DNA from: Mesostigma viride
Lineage: Eukaryota; Streptophyta; Mesostigmatophyceae; Mesostigmatales; Mesostigmataceae
NCBI GenBank assembly: GCA_009746045.1
Contig: RPFO01002177.1
Coordinates: 1 to 64,000, forward strand
Length of the DNA: 64,000 nt
Direction of reading: 5' to 3'
In this document: piece after piece, positions 40,888 through 53,321 of the stretch
Numbering within the stretch: the stretch's first letter is position 1
Layout: each line of letters begins with the position of its first letter
The notes under the pieces: model-generated
Seen by the model: only the letters and a program-made list of their open reading frames with translations
What the model was told of the DNA's origin: nothing
Database searches by the model: none
Translations under genes and position numbers: made by a program

Positions 40888-42345
40888 AATGAGCCCGCGG
40901 GCATCGAGCAGCGAAATGAGGATCTTCTTGAGCTCCACCAGCTCAACTGGACCCATGCGGTACATGGGGGACGCTGTCGGCCCGGAACCCTCCTGTACCT
41001 GGATACGGTGTAGCACCGAGCGATGGGGAGGGAACTGGGGCGTGCGGTCCGCGAAGAGAGTAGCGCGCTTCTCCAAGACGGCGTTGAACCGCGCCAGCTC
41101 GTCCGGAGTGAAGCCGACGCCGATCTCGTTGAGCATGGCCTGAGTGCTATCCAGGTCTATACGGTACATCGCATACTCCTTGCCCTTCCGAAGCTGGCGT
41201 GCCAGCGTTTTGCTACTCATCAGGATCTGGGACGCTGGTCGAGGCTCGTCCGCCGAGCGCTCGTGTGTAATGTTATGTACCTCGGCGGCCTGTGCCCTGT
41301 ACTCACTGTCGGGACACCAAAAGGATCCATCCGGAAACCAAACTACTCGTCGGCGTACACTGATGTCTACATCCTGCTTGTCCAACCAGTCCACCCCAAT
41401 GATGATGTCTGCAGCGCCCAGCGGCGCAATGGTCGCCGCCAAGTCCACCGGCGTGCCTTGCAGCACGCCCTTGATGTCTGCCAGGCCTGGCGATTGGTGT
41501 CGCCGGCCATCCGAATAGGTCACATGCACGGTCGTGTTGTGCGGTCGTGGGGTCAGACCCAGCCGGCGCACCAGGGCCTCGTTGATGAAGGACGTGGAGG
41601 CGCCGGTGTCGACCAAAACCTTCACGTCCATGACCGTTTTCTCCTTCAAATACGGATCAAGGACGGTGGGAGGAACCAATAACCCTCCACTGAAAAGAAA
41701 CAAATGTCGCGAACCTCCTTGAGATACGCGCGCCGGTTGGGTGGCCGCGTCTGAGCCGGAAGCCACGTGATTGACGTCTACCTCTAATCTAATTGACTCC
41801 GCGTCAGGGCTACCATCTGATTTCTCTACCCTACCATCTACCCCGGGGCCCAATCCCACGGGTAAGGCTACTTCTCTCGAGGAGCGGTGGGACGGGAGGC
41901 CGCCTCGCCTGACCGCCCGCCCTCTCCCCCCCCTCCTCCTCTTCGTCAGCCTCCTCCTCGTCTTCATACTCATAGCCCGCCACGGCGTGCGTTGGGCCGG
42001 AAGAGGACTGTCGCCGCGCCTCAATCTCGTTAACCGCACGCAACACGCCCTTGGTGGAGCTGGTCGCGGGCGGTCGCGGCTGCTGGTACTGGGTCGGAAC
42101 TTGTCTGGCATGCTGCAGGCGAGCCGCCCGCTCACCCGCGTTGCGGGGTCTGTCCCGGGGACCGGAGGAGTCGGGGCGGCTGCCGAATGCTGGGCCAGAG
42201 AAGCGAACACTGGGCTCAGTCTCCCCTGCACCGCGACCGGCGTGCTTGCCCCGGAGCTTGGGGCAGTCACGCTTGAGGTGTCCCACCTCGCTGCACATGA
42301 AGCACCGCGCCTTGCTAGCGTCAATCGCATTGATACCCTGGTCAA
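40888..42345 (-). pseudogene. Gypsy-type protease and RT N-terminus, copy 2
   Basis: The minus frame encodes an aspartic protease with a canonical VLVDTGASTSFIN near 41600, then ADIIIGVDWLDK as the second flap-side motif. Downstream is the usual Gypsy pol linker (DELARFNAVLEKRATLFAD) and the RT start (GPTASPMYRMGPVELVELKK, then LLDARGLIE). RT is cut off at 40888 where the E3 LTR begins, so its catalytic core is absent. Residues upstream of the protease in this frame are out of phase with gag. The canonical DTG here contrasts with the DTN of the Copia-like elements. Confidence 0.85.
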
Positions 42346-43741
42346 ATTATGTAGCCATCATCAGGGTCGTCGAGGTAGTCGTCCTCCTCCTCGCCGGCGA
42401 ACTCAGTGGAGTACATTTGATTCACCCGCCGCGGGGGAGCTGGCCTGAAGAAACGGCGCACTGAGGGTGCGCGCCCGCGAGTCACCACATCGGCCACCTG
42501 CACGAAGATATCTCTGGATGTTCAAGATGTCCCACTCCTCCCAAGGAACCTCAGCGTAGTGCTTCAGTACCTCGTCCTGCAGCTCGGGACTGAGTGCCTC
42601 GATGAATCTGATCTTGTACTCGTACCAGGTCATGTCGCTCAGGTAAGCGGCGCTGGACTCAAACTTGGACAGAAACTCGCGATACGGAGTGGTCCCCTGG
42701 CGCAGCTTGCCGAAGGCGAGTCGCTCGTGGATTACCGCGTCTGGGGGTACCAACTTGCGGCGCACCCGGTCCATCAACTCCTCCACGGTTTGCGGGTACG
42801 ACTGGGATGCGATGCTCTCACAGTTCAAGATGCTCACTACCGAGGGGTCCATGCAGGTGTTGACCACATGCGGGATCAGATCACAGGTGGCAAGTTCCCA
42901 TGCAGCTGTTGTGATTGCACCAGACGGTATACTGCTGTTGCCACATGCGTCCCCATTCGTCGACCTCTCGCGGTTTCATGTCTGCGTGCAGCTTGGGTAC
43001 ATTCTTGAAGGTAGGCATCGGTGGGGCCTTAACCGTGTTGATCTTAGGCCCACCGACCTCTCTGTAGGAGATGGAGCCGAATGCTGGGGGCTGCGACCGG
43101 GGGAGAGATCCGGATCTGGCCGGCGTACCGTGCGTCCGCCGCACCTGTACCGATGAGGGGTGTTCATACCCCGGGTCATCCAATGCCACCCTGCTGAAAT
43201 TCAGATTGCTGACGGTCGCGGGCGAGGGGACCACGCTGCTGTCATGCGTCCGTGGACGCTGTGGTTGGGGTACAGGACGCTGGACGGGCGTATGCGTCTC
43301 CTCGTCTCGGGCAGTGGCGCTGCTTCTGTCATCCCCTAGCCGGGCCCGTGGTCTATGGGTACCAACGGGCGGGCCCTGTGTCCCTGGCTCCTCGTCATCC
43401 TCACCGGTCCCTTCCAGATCGCCGAACTCGCCATCTGCCCCTGGAATCTCACCGTCGTCATCCGAATTCCATAGTGCCGTGGGTAACAGGGAGGTACTGC
43501 CGAAGGACACTCTACGTCTGCCCCGGTGGGTGGAGACCGGCGGGGGTTCCTGGGGACGCCCCCGCCCCGCCCAGGGATGCAATGGCCGCCCTGTGGCGGG
43601 CTGCCGATAACGGTAGTGCAGGGTGTCTTCATTCTCGTCTCCATGCTGCTCAGGGTCACTGTGATAGCCATTGTGGTCTCGTCTGAGGTTGTTGTTGCTG
43701 CGGCCGGAGCGGCTGTTGTTGTCGTTGCTGCTGCGGTGACG

Positions 43742-43773
<32 letters not shown>

Positions 43774-43812
43774 CGCTGCTGCTGCTGCTGCTGCTGTCGC
43801 TGCTGCTGCTGC

Positions 43813-43845
<33 letters not shown>

Positions 43846-44154
43846 GAGTCCCCTGGGAGTATCTCTCGGTCACGACTGTCATCATCTTGTTCTGTTCTGG
43901 AGTCTACTAGATTGTCCTCATCTGCTGGACTCCTAAGGTTCTGGTCTCTGGAACGTGCCAGGGGAGCCTTCCGCAGGTCTCTCCATGTCCTCACCTCTAT
44001 TTGTCCCTACTTGGACGTGCGGTGGTACCTCTAGCACCTCTAGACCTTGCTCGTGGTTGTCTACCCGTTCCATCTCTCTATTCTCTGTTTCTCCTGCTCT
44101 GTTCTCGTCATCTGTCTCTCTGGCGTTGATCCTTGTTTGGTACCGTGTTGGCAT
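41831..44154 (-). pseudogene. Gypsy-type gag, copy 2, frameshifted
   Basis: Gag is spread over several minus frames. 44154-43933 holds a possible start (MPTRYQTRINARETDDENRA). 43885-42881 holds a Ser/Asp-rich stretch from the CTG repeat and then MPTFKNVPKLHADMKPREVD. A 4-base insertion near 42900 relative to copy 1 breaks the frame. 42867-42403 continues the capsid (ERLAFGKLRQGTTPYREFLS), with another shift near 42510. The knuckle CSEVGHLKRDC lies in the frame ending at 41831. At least four shifts make it inactive. It is the longer of the two Gypsy copies. Confidence 0.8.
43740..43855. repeat. CTG/CAG triplet repeat in gag
   Basis: Interrupted (CTG)n with occasional GTC or GTT. It encodes Ser with Asp interruptions in the gag frame and Gln or Ala in others. 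Confidence 0.9.
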
Positions 44155-44196
44155 GGTGCTCGTACCAGTACCTTACACTGCAGGCAACACCTCCCC

Positions 44197-46589
<2,393 letters not shown>

Positions 46590-46989
46590 GGTGATCGCAA
46601 AACTTCCCCCTGGAACCCTGCACGTTCAATTACTGGCGCCGCTGAGCGGCCATAACGGCTGTCTGGCTCAACTTACAACGGCAGTTGTGCTCCTCCCCAC
46701 TCAGCTATGCCACCGGATTCGGGTTGTACCTTGGTCCCTTGAACAATCATGTGTATACCAACCCAACCCCAACCTTCCTGACGCTGCTATTATTTGGCTA
46801 TACATGTGGGATCAACCCGCCTTGACATGTTGTCATTGGATCCAGTGGAATATGGCTGGGTGCTAAATCAGGGTGACAGCAGAATTGTAAAAGGCCTTTA
46901 CGAGTACACGGCAGAGTGGGGCTACACAATGCTCTTGCATAAAAACCATCAATTCCACCCCGCGGACGGACACGCTGGGGCGCTATTGA

Positions 46990-47653
46990 GTGGCCTGGCC
47001 ACACCTGGGTCCGCAACATCACCCTCGCCGCTGACCACCCGCTGGTCGACCGCCGCGCTACCGACGTACAACACCTCTTGATGCAACGGTCCATCGGGGT
47101 CGGGGAGATCCTCCACCGGCGATTTCAACATCCTGCCACATGTTTATGTACCAACCCCAATGAAACGGTGGAACACCGATTTTAATGGTGTAACCTCCAG
47201 GGAGTTTGGACCTGGTTGATTGGTTTATGGGCAGCCTGGACGTCTGAGCCTATCATACCGGTGTCTACACGCTCAATTATCTTTGGCATCACTGGCACCC
47301 CTGGCCCTGAGCTCACCTTTGCACAACAAGCGTGGATATGGCTCCGCACATGCATGTTATATACAATCTGGACGGTGCGAAATGATGTGGTGTTCAATAG
47401 GCGCACAGTGTTCGACAAAGCTGGGATTCTCTCACGCTTCATTTACCTATGGAACTCTGGCATGCGACGCTATTGGATGGTTGCAAATGAACAAAACAAA
47501 ATCTGGGACCCTGGCGCGGACCAGGATAAGCCCAGCCCACGGCTTGAGATCTTTCATGACGTCATGGTCAAAAGTAGGATCTTTACCCACATGCCCAATG
47601 ACAACCCATTAGAAGTCCAGTGGCTTCCGTGGTCTAGCAAGGCTCCGTTTTAG
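46990..47653 (+). pseudogene. LINE RT C-terminal (zf-RVT-like) remnant
   Basis: Open codons encode HTWVRNITLAADHPLVDRRA, then CLCTNPNETVEHRF, a stop (TAA at about 47182), WCNLQGVWTWLIGLWAAW, and later MLYTIWTVRNDVVFNRR. This is the pattern of the zinc-binding domain that ends many LINE RTs: a Cys pair, ETVEH, a Cys after about 5 residues, Trp-rich helices and IWxxRN. The nonsense codon falls between HRF and WC, so the copy is dead. Pieces upstream (46591-46990) may be more of the same protein but are frameshifted. It is unrelated to the RLE families A and B. Confidence 0.6.
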
Positions 47654-48281
47654 CCACTGACATCTTGATACCCTAGGCTTAGCAGGGATTAACTGTTGGT
47701 TATATTTGGAATAAACGTACACCTATTTACCTGGAAAAAAGGGTCTACTGACGCGTGTGTACGGCCAAAATTCGAGCAGTAATTTGGTTTGTAGGTAGTA
47801 ACAAGTGACTTCTCCAAAAACAGCAAACATGGCCCAAAAAGGTACCTGCCAGAACTTTTTCTCAGATATCCTTGCATGAGCTTGTTGGGTCATTCCAAGC
47901 AATAGATGTTTCCTACCTAAACCCACATCAAACCGAGAGAAAATTCGCTAGCTTAGGGTGCCAAATCTGCTTTGGGTGGGACTTCTGGGCCTAGAATCAA
48001 GAACTTGAGCCAGCCACCTCTAAACATTGGGCTAAATGCATGGGCTAACTCTACATGTACCGTGTTTAAACTCCCCTATTCCTATGTTGTTTCTCACGTG
48101 TACGGCCTTATAACTGGGTTTTCACACTCGGGTTTTTTTCGGTCGAATTTCCGTTTTGGCCGGAAAAAATTCGACGAAACTTTTTCACACTGGGTTTTTC
48201 CGGTCCGAAACGGAAAAACGGGTCGTTTCCGTTGATCCACCGTAATACCACTGAATTTGGCAAAATCAGGTGGAATTCAGT
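47654..48281. other. Unassigned; imperfect local repeat
   Basis: Two TTTCACACTSGGGTTTTT segments (about 48120 and 48184) flank a TTCCGTTTTGGCCGGAAAAA near-palindrome. This could be the end of a DNA transposon, but no partner end is found. Confidence 0.3.
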
Positions 48282-48295
48282 GGTATTGGGTGGTA

Positions 48296-48728
48296 CGCAC
48301 ATTTGAAAGTGCTGTCCTCCGGCTTTTTGCCTTTGCACCGTGTGCAGTTCTTGGACGTTTGGAATCATGGCATGGCTAACGTGATGACTGACTAGCTAGA
48401 CCTTTTCAGTGGTTTTCCATTTGCGGGTATTTCCTCGTAAATGGTGGGAGAGCGATCGCAGCAATGGTGCTCACCACTAGACACTCCCGGCCAGTTAGGC
48501 TCGAAACACACGCCCTGATCAAGCATGCTGTTTCCGGCCCCACCGTCTAGGTCATCTAGTCGCTCTACAGGTAAGCCAGCCATAATTTCAATGCACAAGG
48601 ATACACATTTCCATCACCATTCATCTTCATCATCCTGAACGACTCGAAAACGCGGAAAAGATAACGGCAGGCTCGAGCTACCATGGTCCGGATTCTCCCG
48701 ATTTCTGGCCTGCGCTGGTTGTCTCCTT
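48296..48728 (-). mobile_element. SINE-like retroposon S3, complete, 14-bp TSD
   Basis: 433 bp flanked by the perfect direct repeat GGTATTGGGTGGTA at 48282-48295 and 48729-48742. Read on the minus strand it begins AAGGAGACAACCAGCGCAGG and contains GGTAGCTCGAGCCTGCC, a weak match to a pol III B box. No ORF above about 60 codons fits the family. Fragments of the same family lie at 4760, 5617, 56888 and 60742. Length, lack of coding and a long target duplication point to a LINE-mobilised non-autonomous element. Confidence 0.75.
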
Positions 48729-48742
48729 GGTATTGGGTGGTA

Positions 48743-49905
48743 GACCCCCAAATGGGTCTACCACCCAATCGGGGTAAAATTGACCTGGGTAGACGCTAAA
48801 AGAGAATTGAGCTAGTGCTGAGCCAAAATGACATCTGTTTTGCTACCCTAGACACCCAAAAACATGCCCACTTTGATCACGGAGTGTGAGGAGGATGTCC
48901 GGAGCGTCATACGCCCCACCCCTCCATCGGCACAGCCAGCCTTGTGAGTCTACCCTTAACAACAAGGCTGGTAGGACGACACGCCTGAGCAGCATATGTA
49001 ATGCCTATCTCAGGCTAATAATGTGTGATTTTGTGCCAACAACCAAGTTGTTCCACCCAACAACACATTAAAAACCCTCTTCCAAAATGCCCAACAAGCC
49101 GGACACGTGGAGGACCACACACACAGTATATAAAGAGAAAATCAGCTGACTTTTTATCCAGCCAACCTGTGGCTAGCTGCTCTGGTTAGCATGACAAAGG
49201 CTATCATTTACTCAGTGGGATAGGTGAAGAGACCATTGGAACAGCCTACCTGACGCATGTGCCACCAAAGTATTGAGTCCCGCAAAATGCACACTGCCTC
49301 CTTTCTAACAAGCACGAGCCGCTTTCTTTAGGAGACAGGTGCCAGCTCGTCAGTGTCTGGGGAAAATGATGCCGCTGCTTAGGAAGACCGCGTGAATTTC
49401 CTCGAACACAACTGTCTATAAAGCAAAAGAAATTTCAGAGAAGCATGGAAATAAAAGCATTACACCTTCCCGACAGGTTGCGGGCCACGCGCTGCAGAAA
49501 GCCAGCCACGTCACAGACGAACTTGCTAAAAGACACCCAGGAATCCAGCGATGCAGCGCCAGGACCCGCAACTTCCTGGCTGCATCTGGCCGGAAAGAAG
49601 GCAAAAAGCTTACGCTCAACGAGCTAAGAAAGCAGGAAAACGCTAGCTTAAGACGTTTAATACAAGAACGTACCATAACGGGCATTTATTCGTGCCCAGG
49701 CGCACAAGAAAGTCCACCCTTTCATGGAGAGGTTGGGCACGCATCGCGCAGGCCTAATGTTATCTTACCGCAAAATGACGGGAAAGGTAAAGATAGCAGC
49801 GGGTATTTTAATGGCTTTAGAAACATCATTAAACTAGCTTTCCTTACGACCATCAAAACTGGCAACAATCGACAATCACACCGGCAGGCATCCATCATAC
49901 TTTAT
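48743..49905. other. Intergenic region downstream of the fucosyltransferase
   Basis: Starts with a small palindrome (GACCCCCAAATGGGTC). It is otherwise without supported genes or repeats. The 3' UTR of the minus-strand gene would lie at its right end. Confidence 0.4.
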
Positions 49906-52284
49906 TCATCCCGACGAGCCGAGTCCACTGAATCGATGCTCATAGAAAACGGTGGGGTACCGCTGCGCAAACAGCTTTATCCTGGCATCCTCCTCTAACC
50001 CCGCGAGAACGCTCATTAACTGCCGAACATCCTCTGTCTCCCTGCTGTAATCCAACACGAGCGAGCTCCAGCTGCCATGAGGCCGCCTGCCATCTGGCAC
50101 CCCGTCGCCCGCCAGCACATCGTTATGAAGATCAAACACGCGCGGCGGCCACGTCATCATTGCCATGAGCTCGGCGGCCGCCTGGTGCTGGTGGCTGGCG
50201 GACGCACCCACCAGGGTGCCACCCTGGGCGAGCAGTATCGTCTCGGCCAATAGCAGCCCAACTTGGTCCACCGGCACCTCCCCCTTTGCTTCTTCCTCTG
50301 GTAATACCTCATGATGGCACAGAGGGCCTCGGGATGACCCCGCTCGCCCGCACCAGAACTACCCTCCCATCGGCTTGGACCACGCATGCCCTCAAAGGGG
50401 CCTCCGTGTACAGCTCCCGAGAAGCTCCCATCCTGGTTGTCGCCATCATCGCTCTCTAAACCCGGGTGACTGTCCGTCAAGGCGGTACCATCATCTTGGG
50501 ATATGCCACGACGGGAGGACCTCATGGGTGCGGGTCCAAAGGGGGCGGGAGGGCTGAACGCGACCAGCGACGCGTTCAGCCACAGAGTCGCGCCCCGGAA
50601 CACGCGCGAAAACGCGTGCGCCGCTTGCGGGTCGTCCGCCACCACGTGCGCCACCTGGAAGCCGAGCACTGGCACCAGCGCGTCCGCCAGCCGACCGAAC
50701 CGCGCGGGGAGGGAAGGGTCTGCCACCTTGGCCTGGCCGCGACCCTTACCTTGGGGGCCTGCCTTGTCCCTTTGCCTGCGGTGGTCCTTGTGCCCTTTCT
50801 CCTTGCCCGGCTCCCTATACAGGCCTCCTTTCTGGCCTTCCATTCCGCCCTCCGATCTGCCCGGCTCCAAATCGAGGCCGTCCTTTTGGCCTTCCCCCCG
50901 GCCCTTGTCCAAATAATCGAGGCTGCCCTTATGGGCTTCCGTGTGGCCCTCCCAGGAATGGCCTGGCCTCTGGCCCTCCTCCAGAAGCTTCCTTTTGCCT
51001 CCCCCCAGGCCCACCACTTGGCCATCCCCCTCGTTGGCCTCCGTCCAGCCTTCCCCCTCCTTGTTAATCCCCAGCGAGCCCTCCCCCTGCATCTCTTCAC
51101 CCCGGCTCTCCCCCTCATTGTTTCCCCCCCGCCCTTCCCGTCCATGCTCCCACAATGGTCCTTCCCCCAAGCCTCACCGTCCTCCCACCAGGCCTCCCCT
51201 TCTATGTTTCCCCAACCGCCCTCCCCTTCATGGCCGCCTGCCCCCCTTCCCTGCCATTGCTCCCACCCTGCCTCTGGTCCCCCCGCTCTCCAAATATGAG
51301 AACCCCGATCGACTCGTTGACAGGTGTCTGATGGGGGCACGTGCCCAGCCCCAGCCAGGTGGCGACGCGGGAGACGTACTCCACCAGCAGCGGCCGAGGG
51401 CGTAGGACGAACGCAGTCGCCTCGCTGTAAATAGCCAGCACGCCACGCACACCAAAGGTGGCTTCCAGGATGGCCTTTGTGCGTGGGGACAGTCCCGGGC
51501 CGACACTGAAGACTTGCACGTTTGCATGGCGTGGGTCAAAGGCTCGCGCTTTCGATCGCAGACTGGTGTGCGGGTCGAAGGCTTGCATGCTTATAGTGTG
51601 CGGGTCGAAGGCTTGCAGGCTTGCAGTGTGCGGGTCGAGGGCTTGCATGCTTGCAGTGTGCGGGTCGAGGGCTTGCATGCTTGCAGTGCGGGGGGCGGGA
51701 TGTGGAGAATCCCGCCCCTTTGGAACGACAAATACATCCCGCCCCTTTGGAATAATGCTGGCATCTGACCCCTTCGGACGAGACACAGGGTCCAGCGGGC
51801 CAGGGGTCGTCTCTGCAATGCCCAGGTCTGCAGAATACGACAAGAGGTCTGGAGTGCAGGTGCTCAACGGCTGGAGGTAGCAGTCATGGAGCCGCTGCGG
51901 GGGACAGGTGTCGATGAGAGCCTCCTTGTCCTTTTGCCGAGTGAATGTGCTGCCGTGCGCCCCGCCCACACCGAACCAAGCGGTCACCAGCGTGCAGTCC
52001 CGGATAACGGCCTCGATCAGGCAGGCCGCCTCCCCATGCAACCGCGCAAAAAGAGGGCCGGAAGCTTTCTGGACGCAGGCGCACAGCTGGCGGGAACCAC
52101 AATCACGAGGCATCTGGTTGACGATGATGGCATCGTGCCATGCCTGTCTCCCTGGCGCTCTTCGAGCGGTCCCTTGGGTGAACAGGTCGGCGAGGATGCC
52201 GTTGTCCGTCGCGCAATCGGGCGAGGCCCCAGCCGCAAGGGCGAGCAGTGCAAAAACGACGAGCCAGGCCGCACACATTTCCAC
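49906..52284 (-). CDS. Probable GT23 alpha-1,6-fucosyltransferase (exons not fully resolved)
   Basis: The N-terminus (ATG 52284) is a signal peptide or anchor, MEMCAAWLVVFALLALAAG. MPRDCGSRQLCACV, LHGEAACLIEAVIRDCTL and CYLQPLSTC follow the Cys-rich start of FUT8-like enzymes. A 10-residue repeat (DPHTASMQAL, five times) is then inserted. FVLRPRPLLVEYVSRVATWL matches the segment before the GDP-fucose site. In another frame, GFQVAHVVADDPQAAHAF matches the ATDDP segment, and the last part (50300-49906) has LLLAETILLAQGGTLVGASA and AAELMAMMTW, matching the FUT8 C-terminal LLAxxxxLVGTFSS region. Introns must bridge three frames; an acceptor fits at about 50309. The usual HxRRxDK motif is not seen. 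The enzyme would fucosylate N-glycans in the Golgi. Purine-rich sequence at 50750-51300 is either intron or a low-complexity insert. Confidence 0.6.
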
Positions 52285-53321
52285 TTTCGCTCATTCAACC
52301 ATACGCCTGGAAGCAGAGCCGCTCATAACAACTACAAGGCCAGAAGTGCTCCCATGGACGTGCTTCGGTATGCGGTGATGTCGTGTTGTGTTATTACCAG
52401 CTCGACACCAAGGGATCATAAAGCGCAACAATCGTCGATTCATTACTGTTCCAGCTCAATATCCTGCTTCGTAAGGAACGAGAATTCCGGGCAACTCGTT
52501 GGTGGTCTCCACGTCTGCTCTACAGTAGTGACGTGCGTCCTATGGGGTAAAATTTGGCTCCAGAATTCTCAATTCTCAAATTCTCAGAGGGCGGGGGCTG
52601 AGGTAAGGTAATCCACCCGGCTAAGGGCCACACCCGCTAAGGGCCACCCCTGGACCCCCCCCCTTATGTCCACTGTCCCTAAGCCGAGCATCACCCTAAC
52701 ATGTCCGCCATTGCTACGTTTTATCATCCTTGACTGCGCTTGTAGTCAACAAAGAAATTAGCCAAGTCCTACAGTAATTGGCGCGGCAGGCCCTTTTTTC
52801 CCGCGTAACTCGTGTGCCGGTCCGGCGCGGCGTGGCCTGGGCAGGCGCGTCGGACTTAGTGCGGTGGTGTCCCGGAACCCCGCACTCACCCCCGCACTAG
52901 AGTTTGTGTCATCAGAGCCAAATTATGCGCTTCCTTTCTTTATTTCCATATAACAGCTGTTGAGTATACTCAGGATTTTCGTTCTTTAGAACTTCATGGT
53001 GTATGAAACAGAAAAGAGTACAGCTGAATGAGCTAATGCAGACGTCCTGCTTTCGCATTTTGTAACCTTTCTGCCCAAAAGGAATCGAATGTTGTGCTGG
53101 ATCAACTTGCACTGTCAGACATGACAGATACCATGCATTTAGACATGTTCCAGATACCATGCATTTTCTTTTTAAAGAACTAATATTCTGACAATGGCAA
53201 AACTGGTGGGGAAGGGCAGTGATGCGTTTGGATCTGACACCCATGACGAAAGTGCGTTGATAGATATCGTGATTTCGGAAGATTACTAAAGCGGGCAAGT
53301 GGATTGGTCTACGTTTGCGGA
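52285..53321. other. Intergenic region between divergent host genes
   Basis: About 1 kb that must hold both promoters. CTAAGGGCCAC is duplicated near 52622 and 52638. AATTCTCAATTCTCAAATTC near 52565 resembles the motif of the 4 kb element's ends. A 183-codon minus frame at 52912-53463 has no domain and overlaps the first exon of the next gene. Confidence 0.4.

Noticed and set aside
43526-43936. Poly-Ala/Val ORF on the plus strand
   Set aside because: Antisense reading of the CTG repeat in Gypsy gag.
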